DNA from: an uncultured Muribaculaceae bacterium
Lineage (GTDB): Bacteria > Bacteroidota > Bacteroidia > Bacteroidales > Muribaculaceae
Assembly: GCA_910588065.1 (NCBI GenBank)
Contig: CAJUPZ010000015.1
Coordinates: forward strand, 1 to 64,000
Direction of reading: 5' to 3'
Length of the DNA: 64,000 nucleotides
The position numbers and the translations under genes were made by a program. Below, in pieces: positions 1 through 7,161 of the stretch. The notes beneath the pieces are model-generated. The model was not told the DNA's origin and made no database searches. It saw only the letters and a program-made list of their open reading frames with translations. Position 1 is the stretch's first letter, and each line of letters starts with the position of its first letter.

Positions 1-1344
1 TTAAGGGGTCAAACAAACTTTGGCCTCAGGGGGCATCCGCGCTTGGGTTTTCCAGTTGAACGCATATTGGACATTAAGTTCTGCAAGAGGGATGAAACTG
101 CTCGTTCTCACCCCACTTATCTTATTGGATTCTCCTGCAAAACCGCCTACAAGTTGCCCATAGAAATTTCCTTTGTTAAAACCGTATCCCAGAAATCCGC
201 CATAGGCAAACTGATTGAACACTGGCGATGCTGATGTATTTCCGGAATAATCAACTTTGTCGTAATAGTAGATACCCAAAAGATTAATGTCAAGCGTATG
301 ATGATTATTGAATGTTTTATTTAACTGAAACTGCAATTCTCCTGTTATAGCATTCTCTTTTGCATCAGTTAAGATGTTGGCATCATTAGAACTATACAGT
401 CTTTTGTATTTTGTATGCTCGTAAAACAATGACGGAATTACGTTAAGTTTGAAATCACGTCCGAGGTCGAAATAATAATTACCTCTCCATCGAGGATATA
501 GGTATGTGGAGTTCAATGTATTGGAATAAGTACCGTCTTGGAACAAATCCGATGAAAAGAGTAATCGGCCATTGTTATCACTATGGGGTGTATTCTGTGC
601 GGTAAAGTAGATACTATTTGACAGAATTACTTTTTCCGTAGTATATTTGGCTCGGAATGATGCTCCTATTTGGTTTTGCTGAAAACGGCTATAATCAAGT
701 AGATTGCTCCTTGTTATCTCGTTGACATCTCCATTTGCACCGGGAAATCTGAATATTTGTATCTGCTCATCACCGGTATTGTGTCTGTCGGTATATTTAT
801 CATTGACGCTAATGTCGTAGGTCATTCGTTTATATGCCATCTTAGCATACGCCAATCCACTTCCGGAACCTGCCAACACATTTCCCGTACCCGACAGCTT
901 AGCATAACCACCATAATCATAATGACGGAGAGTTATGTTGATTACATATTTCTCATGATTATATCGTGGATCAGAAGGAAACATAAGATATTCGACCTTC
1001 TTGACATCTTCCGGGCGCAGAGCATCTTTCTCTTCCTGCGTAGCAGGTTCCATATCTATGAAAATTGCCACATCATCACCGCTCGGAGTTTGAACCGACC
1101 CACTGACAGGATTGACATTTATCTGTGGGATGTTCATCTGATTCAATAGGTCAATGGCATTCTGAGCCGCCCGCTTACTGTTCCTGTCAGGATAGTAGGT
1201 CGTTGAATTGGCTGTAGTACGTTGCATCTGTGCCTCCACTACCACCTCATTGAGTTCTTGAGTCTTGATTGTGTCGGTTGGCTCATCGGCAAACGCGACT
1301 AAATTCACCGAGAGCATTGTGAAAAACAGAATCTTTTTTACCAT
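1..1344 (-). pseudogene. Truncated outer-membrane beta-barrel (TonB-dependent-receptor-like) protein
   Basis: The product would sit in the outer membrane. It starts with a signal peptide (residues 1-19, cleavage near VAFA-DE) and a short plug-like region with an LNEVVVEAQ stretch at about 31-39. Alternating beta-strand sequence rich in Tyr and Asn follows from about residue 140. Intact relatives (outer membrane beta-barrel family, PF14905-like) usually have 700-800 residues, so about half the barrel is missing at 447. The last dozen or so residues no longer look like a barrel strand, and the DNA below about position 45 is GC-richer than the rest of the gene. This suggests the frame runs into unrelated sequence. 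The original cargo cannot be told. It could also be an assembly join. Family confidence is good; function is unknown. Confidence 0.6.
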
Positions 1345-1372
1345 GTTCAGATGTCGTTTTTATTATTCAGAC

Positions 1373-1381
1373 GCAAAATTA
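1373..1381 (-). promoter_or_regulatory. Bacteroidota -7 promoter element for the barrel gene
   Basis: On the minus strand this reads TAATTTTG, matching TAnnTTTG, about 30 bp upstream of the barrel start codon. No clear -33 TTTG lies at the usual distance. Confidence 0.5.
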
Positions 1382-1436
1382 CGCCATTTGTGACAATTAA
1401 CTCTCAACAAATGTTGAGACAACGACAAAAAGAAAA

Positions 1437-1577
1437 CGTGAGCCAACTATGCCACGTCTAAAGTGAGGGTCGTAGGAAACCTTTGATACAGATGTAACAA
1501 TAGCAGCCCACGCTATGCGCGTGAGAACCACTATGCCATCTCTTGTATCAAGTCGAAAATTTCCTACGTTTTCACTT
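1437..1577. repeat. Nested inverted-repeat element with an internal direct repeat
   Basis: Three collinear arm pairs nest around a common centre: AAGTGA 1461-1466 with TCACTT 1572-1577, GTAGGAAA 1472-1479 with TTTCCTAC 1560-1567, and TTGATACA 1483-1490 with TGTATCAA 1544-1551. GATG 1491-1494 pairs with CATC 1537-1540. A small hairpin, CACGC 1509-1513 with GCGTG 1519-1523, lies inside. A 17-18 bp direct repeat (CGTGAG...ACTATGCC) occurs at 1437-1453 and 1520-1537. The design resembles a structured RNA or the end of a non-autonomous mobile element. It lies between the damaged barrel gene and the phage segment. No transposase is visible and no known family was recognised. Confidence 0.6.
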
Positions 1578-1866
1578 CACAAGATGAGCATAACGCTTCG
1601 TATTTTTCAATATGTCGCGGACTGAGTTGCCTCACTCCAACTGCAAAATTACTAAAATTCTTTGAATCAGAGGGTGTACTAACCGAAGAAATCAGAGAAT
1701 TTCACCGAAAATAAATCCAACTAAAAATAGCTAACAGCCCTTAAAAATACCAAAATCGAAGTCACGTCTTTCGATTTATCCAACTAATTAGTACAATCTT
1801 AGTACATACCCAAATTTGCAACCAATTGAATAATAAGCAAATACACGACATAAAAGAAGTTAAGGT
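1578..1866. other. Intergenic boundary between barrel gene and phage module
   Basis: AT-rich and without a confident gene. It holds a short inverted repeat (AAATCGAA...TTCGATTT around 1755-1780) and the end of an open frame at 1712-1714 that lacks a start. No consensus promoter for the phage genes, integrase gene or obvious attachment site is seen. Confidence 0.4.
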
Positions 1867-2181
1867 ATGTTTTTAGAACTTGAACTGATAAAAAAGCACC
1901 TTAATATTGATTCCACCTTTTTAGAGGATGATGAATATTTAATGTATTTAGGTGAAGTAGCTGAAAAGGTAATAGAAAAACATACAGACACCAAATTAAA
2001 TCAATTAGCAGAAGTAAATGGGGATATGCTGCCTAAGCCCCTACTTCATGCCATGTTATTATTTATTGGTGATATGTATAGAAATAGAGAATCAGTTGTA
2101 AACGGTTCTATTACGGAAATACCTTTTAGCTATGATTATATATTAGGACTCTATAAAAATTATAAGGGAGATATTAAATGA
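1867..2181 (+). CDS. Phage head-tail connector protein (gp6-like)
   Basis: A 104-residue protein resembling the HK97 gp6 / phage_connect_1 family, whose members form a ring under the portal and join the capsid to the tail. Typical features are an acidic start (LEDDEYLMYLGEVAEKVIEKH), then LPKPLLHAMLLFIGDMYRNRE, and a short C-terminal LPF/IPF-type segment. Length is normal. It is the first gene of a tightly packed tail module and overlaps the next gene by 4 bp (ATGA). In a complete phage the capsid gene would come just before it, but here only the non-coding boundary does. The assignment rests on sequence pattern and gene order. Confidence 0.75.
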   Translation: MFLELELIKKHLNIDSTFLEDDEYLMYLGEVAEKVIEKHTDTKLNQLAEVNGDMLPKPLLHAMLLFIGDMYRNRESVVNGSITEIPFSYDYILGLYKNYKGDIK

Positions 2182-2495
2182 TAGCAGGAGAATTAAGAGA
2201 GTTGATTGAGATATGGCATTTGGATAAAATTAAAAATGAGTTAGGGGAAGAAGTAGAGGTTTGGACGGTGAAAGAAAAAACAAGGGCAAAGGTTATTTTC
2301 AATTCCGGCCTAAAAGAATTAAGCAACCATGAAATTGTTCCTGTTTACACTAACACATTTGAAGTAAGAATTTATATTACCATATCTGAATTTGACAGAA
2401 TAAAATGGGATGATAAACTATTTTCTGTTATATCCATAGAAAACAACAAAACACGTCAATGTAAGATAATACAGGCAAAGATGGTAAATGAATAA
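2178..2495 (+). CDS. Phage head closure / head-tail adaptor protein
   Basis: A 105-residue protein of the SPP1 gp16-like head-tail joining type (PF05521-like). It begins MIAGELRELIEIW with a GEEVEVWTVKEKTRAKV stretch, the usual N-terminal pattern of this family, and ends in short beta-strand-rich sequence. Members sit below the connector and close the head-tail channel. It overlaps the genes on both sides by a few bases, which fits translational coupling. AT-rich codon use matches the whole module. Confidence 0.7.
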   Translation: MIAGELRELIEIWHLDKIKNELGEEVEVWTVKEKTRAKVIFNSGLKELSNHEIVPVYTNTFEVRIYITISEFDRIKWDDKLFSVISIENNKTRQCKIIQAKMVNE

Positions 2496-3003
2496 CTTTA
2501 TAATAGAAACTGATGCCGTTACAAAATATGCTTCATTAAGTAAGGAGGTAAAAAAAGCACTGATAAAGGGCAGGAGAAAAGGAATGGCTAAAGCGGCAAG
2601 TAAGATTAAAAGTAAAACAAAGTCACTAATTAAGTCCTCATTTCCTGCCGCTAATAAAACCTCCTCTAATGGCTCTGATAAATTAATAGATGGTGTTAGA
2701 ACAATAAAATATAAGTACTCTGAGGTTATAGGTGAAGCAACTACAGGAGTCCATATATTAGGCACAAGAAAGAAGAATAGCCAAACATATAAACTAAGAT
2801 TTTTTGAGGGAGGAACAGGACAAAGATACATAGGTAAACACAAGCGCACCTCTAAAAATGGATTGAGTTATAATGTGTCAGGGCATAAAGTAGGAAAAAT
2901 AAGTGGAAAGGGTTTTTTTGCTCAGGCTATTAGTTCAGAATCAGGAAAAGCACCAACATATATAGAAGAGAGCATAAAAAAGGCATTGGAAAATATAAAG
3001 TAA
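2488..3003 (+). CDS. HK97 gp10-like tail completion protein
   Basis: A basic 171-residue protein. The first half is helical and Lys-rich (VKKALIKGRRKGMAKAASKI), the middle has beta segments, and the C-terminal part (APTYIEESIKKALENI) is helical. That layout is common in HK97 gp10-type minor tail or completion proteins, which always lie between the head closure and tail terminator genes, as here. It overlaps the previous gene by 8 bp and the next starts 2 bp after its stop. Identity is inferred from position, size and pattern. Confidence 0.6.
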   Translation: MNNFIIETDAVTKYASLSKEVKKALIKGRRKGMAKAASKIKSKTKSLIKSSFPAANKTSSNGSDKLIDGVRTIKYKYSEVIGEATTGVHILGTRKKNSQTYKLRFFEGGTGQRYIGKHKRTSKNGLSYNVSGHKVGKISGKGFFAQAISSESGKAPTYIEESIKKALENIK

Positions 3004-3004
3004 C

Positions 3005-3397
3005 ATGATAAATTCAATATACATAAGCAAAACAATATATAAGTTACTCTCAGAGAATAAAGAGTTAGCCAAATATATTGATGGGAGAATATATCCTTTA
3101 GTGGCTGAAAATTCCACTACATTTCCATTTATTATTTATTACAGGGATGGCCTAAATTGCACACGGTTAACTAAAGACGGCTATAACTCTGATAATGCAA
3201 CTTTTATAATCAGTGTAGTATCTAACAAATATATAGAATCCTTAGAAATAGCCAATATAGTAAGAGGGATATTTAGCAAGTGGGTTATTTCAGGAGATGA
3301 TATTAAGATTTCCAACATTGAATTAGAAGTAGAAGAAGATTGGAATAACGCCTATATCCAAACTCTCATATTTAACTGCACAATTGAAAATAAATAA
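3005..3397 (+). CDS. Tail terminator-like protein (DUF3168 type)
   Basis: A 130-residue protein beginning MINSIYISKTIYKLLSENKE, followed by DGRIYPLVAENSTTFPFIIY. This is the typical opening of DUF3168-type proteins, which cap the tail tube at the end that meets the head. It sits directly before the tail tube gene, as in most siphoviruses. Nothing is truncated. The fold was not tested. Confidence 0.65.
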   Translation: MINSIYISKTIYKLLSENKELAKYIDGRIYPLVAENSTTFPFIIYYRDGLNCTRLTKDGYNSDNATFIISVVSNKYIESLEIANIVRGIFSKWVISGDDIKISNIELEVEEDWNNAYIQTLIFNCTIENK

Positions 3398-3419
3398 ATA
3401 AACTGATAAATCTAATATT

Positions 3420-3875
3420 ATGTCAAAAATTATAAAGGGTGATAACCTGATGTTATTTGATGCAGAGGGAAAATCACTCGCTTTTGCAACTGCACACACT
3501 TTAACCATTACCGCTGATGCTGTAGATATTTCAAGCAAGGACCACGGAATTTGGGGCGGTAATGAGGTGAATAAGATTACATGGGAAATTAGCTCTGAAA
3601 ATCTTTATACTGTAGAGGCTTATGACAGCCTATTTGAAAAGATGATTGCAAGAGAGGCCATTGATGTATTCTTTGGTCTTAAGAGAGAAAATGACCCTGA
3701 TAAAACTGTAGCAGATGGTGATTATCCTAATTGGACTAAGGAAGCCACATGCTATAATGGTAAAGCGTTTATTACTTCTCTGACAGCTAACGCAAATTCA
3801 GGAGAAAACGCAACATTCTCACTAACTCTTACAGGTACAGGTAAAATTACCAAGGCCACTGCAACAGGAGAATAA
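3420..3875 (+). CDS. Major tail tube protein (TP901-1 type)
   Basis: A 151-residue protein with the N-terminal signature of TP901-1-like tail tube proteins: MSKIIKGDNLMLF followed by a strand-rich body (AHTLTITADAVDISSKDHG, WEISSENLYTVEAYD) and a C-terminal NATFSLTLTGTGKI strand. Rings of this protein stack to form the non-contractile tail tube. The gene is followed by an intrinsic terminator (3879-3924). Such an arrangement commonly gives this abundant protein more transcript than the genes beyond it. No sheath gene is present, so a contractile tail is not supported. Confidence 0.75.
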   Translation: MSKIIKGDNLMLFDAEGKSLAFATAHTLTITADAVDISSKDHGIWGGNEVNKITWEISSENLYTVEAYDSLFEKMIAREAIDVFFGLKRENDPDKTVADGDYPNWTKEATCYNGKAFITSLTANANSGENATFSLTLTGTGKITKATATGE

Positions 3876-3878
3876 TAT

Positions 3879-3924
3879 TTTAGGGTGGTATCTTTATAAT
3901 AGGATGCTGCCCTAAATCTTTTTT
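3879..3924 (+). terminator. Intrinsic terminator/attenuator after the tail tube gene
   Basis: TTTAGGG at 3879-3885 pairs with CCCTAAA at 3910-3916. The pairing continues inward through GTGGTATC and GGATGCTGC with some G-U pairs, and a T-rich run follows at 3917-3924. It lies between the tail tube and tail chaperone genes. Confidence 0.75.
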
Positions 3925-3944
3925 ACTAATTGATTTAATACAAC

Positions 3945-4265
3945 ATGAAAATAAATATCAAAGGGGAAACAATAACCCTAAAATATACATTCCGCTCCTT
4001 GATTATATATGAAAAAATTACAGGAGAATCATTCAGGCCAAATGGCTTAACTGAGATAATTGCTTTTTTCTACTCTGTTATCATAGGAAGCAACAAAGAT
4101 TTAGCACTAACTTTTGATGAGTTTTTGGAGTGGTTGGATGAGAACCCAACAACATTAGCTCAATATACAGAATGGCTAACAGACGTAATAAGTCAAAATA
4201 ATTACATTGCAAATAAATCCGCTGATGCTAAGGAGGAATCAGAGGAAGTAAAAAAAAACTCATAA
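3945..4265 (+). CDS. Tail assembly chaperone, short form (gpG-like)
   Basis: A 106-residue protein placed between the tail tube and tape measure genes, where siphoviruses encode the G/GT tail assembly chaperones that coat the tape measure before tube assembly. It opens MKINIKGETITLKYTFRSLI. Near its end the message holds a slippery A-run (4250-4258), and the frame stops six bases after it. A -1 slip there joins this protein to the frame that contains the downstream gene (to 4591), giving the long GT-like form. The sequence of each half is poorly conserved in general, so identity rests on position plus the frameshift site. Confidence 0.75.
   Translation: MKINIKGETITLKYTFRSLIIYEKITGESFRPNGLTEIIAFFYSVIIGSNKDLALTFDEFLEWLDENPTTLAQYTEWLTDVISQNNYIANKSADAKEESEEVKKNS
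4253..4259 (+). promoter_or_regulatory. Programmed -1 frameshift site (slippery heptamer)
   Basis: The heptamer A AAA AAC is in the correct phase: zero-frame codons AAA at 4254-4256 and AAC at 4257-4259. It lies in a run of nine A. After a -1 slip, reading continues CTC ATA ACA ... without a stop into the frame of the 86-residue downstream gene. Confidence 0.75.
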
Positions 4266-4591
4266 CAGAACTATTCAGATTAATTTGCTTTGAGTTTAAG
4301 ATAGTCACAATTGATTACTTCTTAGATGAGATGCAGGAATATGAGCTACAGGAAATTATCTCTAATTTACCCTATCTTAATAGACCTGAATGGGAACAGG
4401 CGCGGTTTATTGCTTATGTAGAGATACAAACAAAAACAAAAAAGAAACTATCTCTTCAAGATATTATAAAATTTCCTTGGGAGTCTACAACTGAATCTAA
4501 AGAACTTACAACAGAGGAAATAAATGAGATGAAGAGTAAAGCAGAACAAATAAAACAACAATTTTATAATAATGGCAGAATTAAGCATTAA
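4259..4591 (+). CDS. Tail assembly chaperone, frameshift extension (gpT-like part)
   Basis: This is the second half of the tail chaperone, read after the -1 slip. The frame is open from 4259 and passes an internal ATG at 4331, which would give an 86-residue protein if used alone. The extension (KLITELFRLICFEFKIVTIDYF...) is continuous and protein-like before that ATG, which favours the fused reading. By analogy with lambda gpGT, this part would bind the tail tube or tape measure. It overlaps the tape measure start by 20 bp. Confidence 0.7.
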   Translation, partial: LITELFRLICFEFKIVTIDYFLDEMQEYELQEIISNLPYLNRPEWEQARFIAYVEIQTKTKKKLSLQDIIKFPWESTTESKELTTEEINEMKSKAEQIKQQFYNNGRIKH

Positions 4592-7160
4592 AATTAAGGG
4601 GGATGGCTCACAGGTAGATAAAACCCTACAAAAAACCGCCTCAGAAGTTGCAAAGTTAGAGTATCAGACAAAACAGGCTCAGAAACAATTTAACACCCTG
4701 AATAAAAATGCCGCTAACCTTAAGGGTGGTTTTGGTGATTTGGCTAAGGGCATTAAAGGTTGTGATTTTGGCTCTATCTCAAATGGCATCACAGCAATAG
4801 GAGGCAATATTAGCAGTGTACTCCCTCAACTCAGTACTTTAGCCACAAGTATAGTTAACCCCTTCACCTTGGCAGCAACAGCCATAGGAGCAGCAGGAAA
4901 GGCATTTTATGATTACAATGTAGAATTAGATAGGAGTTTACAACGTACTCAACAATTTACAGGGCTATCAGGAAATGAGCTGATGAGCCTGAGGAATGGT
5001 ATAAAATCAGTTGCAGACACATTCAACACAGATTACAATACTGTTTTATCCTCTGTTGATGGCTTAATGAGTCAATTTGGTATTAGTGGAGAGGAAGCAT
5101 TAAGGATTATCCGTGATGGTTTTGTAGGAGGCGCTAATGATGGGAATAAGATGTTAGATTTAATTTCCAAGTATTCAGGTGCTTTTAATGATGCAGGGAT
5201 TTCAGCGAGTGAGTTAGTAGCTATTATAGGCAATACAAGGAGTGGTATATTTGATGAAAACGGCATGGAGCTATTTTCTAAAGCATCCACAAAAATAAGA
5301 GAATTTAGTGATAGCCTAAAAGAATCTCTCAATGCAGTTGGAATTAATGCAGAGGATATGTATAATAAATTGCAGAGCGGTGAAATGTCAACTGTACAGG
5401 CAATAAAAGAAATATCCTCAAAATTAAAAGAATTATCCCCACAATCTCAGGAGGTTGGTAATGTTTTATCAGATGTATTTGGCAAACAGGGTGCTAAATC
5501 AGGCTATCAATTAGTAACCGCTTTAGCTGATGTTGAAACAGACCTATCCAAAGTTAAGGAGCAAACAGGTGAATGGGGTAGCGCCATGGAGCAGTTACAA
5601 CAGGCAGATAGAGAATTAGAAAATGCCCTATCCTCTTTATTTGGGGGTGCAAATGAGGGTTTTTCTACAATCACCACTAAATTAAAATCTGAGGTATACG
5701 GAGCAATAGCCAAGGTTATTAATGGATTTATAGATACCTACAATAATAGCCTGATGTTAAGAGCAGGAGTACAAGCAATTGCACTTCAATTTAAAAACGG
5801 ATGGGAAATTATAAAAGGTATTCTCAAAATATTTGGCCATTCTTTAGCAGCCCTTGGAGAAGAGATTGAGGGTATTTTTACTTTAGATTGGGAAAAGGTT
5901 AAATCAGGTTGGAAAAATGGAGTTAGCAATATTCTTAAAGATGTTGCAACAGGTTTTGAAAATGTCAAGGAGAATTATGACCATGCCAAAGATGAGATTC
6001 TAAATGGCAAAATAGAGAAAATTGAAATACCTGTAGAAACAACCTATACAGAAAACTCAAATAAAATATCAGGCACAAAAACCAATACACCTAAAAACAC
6101 TAAAGAAAAGAAGAGTAAAACAAAAACAGAAACAAAGAAAACTGAAACAGTAATAGAAACAGGAAGCCTAAAAGATTATCAAAACCAACTGCAAAAATTA
6201 AATGATGAGCTAAATAATACCAATGTTTCAGAAGATAGGCTAAAAGAGATTCTATCAGAAAAAGCAGCAATAGAATCACAAATAGCAGCCCTTAAGGAAA
6301 GAAATGGCCTATTATCTACAAAACAACCTGCAACTGTTATTCCTGATGGTAGCTTAAAGAGCATACAAAGCAAATTATCTGACCTTAAAGCTAAATTTGA
6401 ATTGTCAGTAGATGGCTCAGAGGAATTTTTTGCTTTAGCATCTGAAATTGCAAAACTGACAGAAAAGGAACATACCCTAAAATTAAGGATGGATGAAGCA
6501 AGTATGACAGACGCCCAAAAGGGGCAACAGGAATTTAATAAGATACAGGAGGATTTTAATAAACAATGTGAGGAGGCTAATGAACATTCACAACAATTAC
6601 AGGAGGCTTTTGGTAACGTTGCAAGTGTTTTTAGCTCTTTAGGCGGTGCTATTGGTGGAGAAGCAGGAGCAGCCATTGAAAAGGTTGGAGAGATGATTAA
6701 CGCATTTTCAAGCATTATGGGCATAATCCAACAATATCAAGCTATTCAACAGGCAGCACACCAACAAGAACTCATGCAGACTCAGCAAAAAATTGTAGCC
6801 AAAGAGGGTGAATCTTTAGCAAATGTTACTGCCTCAGCATCTCAAGCGCCTTGGTTTATGACTTTAGCCCTGATAGCAGCAGGAGTGGCAGCGGTAACAG
6901 CTATATTTTCTTCTATAGGCTCTTTTGCAAGTGGTGGTATCATAGGAGGGGCAACAACCATAGGAGATTATAACTTAGCAAGGGTTAATGCAGGGGAAAT
7001 GATTCTTAATGGTAGACAGCAAGCCAATTTGTTCAGGATGCTTAATGGCTCAGGGGCTAATAACGGCTCTTTAGGGGGTAATGTTACTTTTACTATTAAG
7101 GGTGATAAATTACAGGGTGTCTTAAACAATTACAATAACAGACTAAATAAAACGCGATAA
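4572..7160 (+). CDS. Tail tape measure protein
   Basis: The longest gene of the module (862 residues). It is a mostly helical, coiled-coil protein that sets tail length and is ejected with the DNA. The N-terminal part has coiled coil (LQKTASEVAKLEYQTKQAQKQF), then Gly/Ala-rich segments. A Lys/Thr-rich linker lies at about 490-525. Helical repeats follow at about 530-710, with hydrophobic membrane-type stretches near 755-785 (LALIAAGVAAVTAIF) before a Gly-rich end (FASGGIIGGATTIG). Tape measure length scales with tail length at roughly 0.15 nm per residue, suggesting a tail of about 130 nm. The frame is intact. Confidence 0.9.
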   Translation: MAELSIKIKGDGSQVDKTLQKTASEVAKLEYQTKQAQKQFNTLNKNAANLKGGFGDLAKGIKGCDFGSISNGITAIGGNISSVLPQLSTLATSIVNPFTLAATAIGAAGKAFYDYNVELDRSLQRTQQFTGLSGNELMSLRNGIKSVADTFNTDYNTVLSSVDGLMSQFGISGEEALRIIRDGFVGGANDGNKMLDLISKYSGAFNDAGISASELVAIIGNTRSGIFDENGMELFSKASTKIREFSDSLKESLNAVGINAEDMYNKLQSGEMSTVQAIKEISSKLKELSPQSQEVGNVLSDVFGKQGAKSGYQLVTALADVETDLSKVKEQTGEWGSAMEQLQQADRELENALSSLFGGANEGFSTITTKLKSEVYGAIAKVINGFIDTYNNSLMLRAGVQAIALQFKNGWEIIKGILKIFGHSLAALGEEIEGIFTLDWEKVKSGWKNGVSNILKDVATGFENVKENYDHAKDEILNGKIEKIEIPVETTYTENSNKISGTKTNTPKNTKEKKSKTKTETKKTETVIETGSLKDYQNQLQKLNDELNNTNVSEDRLKEILSEKAAIESQIAALKERNGLLSTKQPATVIPDGSLKSIQSKLSDLKAKFELSVDGSEEFFALASEIAKLTEKEHTLKLRMDEASMTDAQKGQQEFNKIQEDFNKQCEEANEHSQQLQEAFGNVASVFSSLGGAIGGEAGAAIEKVGEMINAFSSIMGIIQQYQAIQQAAHQQELMQTQQKIVAKEGESLANVTASASQAPWFMTLALIAAGVAAVTAIFSSIGSFASGGIIGGATTIGDYNLARVNAGEMILNGRQQANLFRMLNGSGANNGSLGGNVTFTIKGDKLQGVLNNYNNRLNKTR

Positions 7161-7161
7161 T

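Noticed and set aside
1488..1714. Open frame of about 75 codons ending in a protein-like amphipathic stretch (before the stop at 1712-1714).
   Set aside because: No start codon, it crosses the nested inverted repeats, and no relative is recognised. At most the relic of a gene end.
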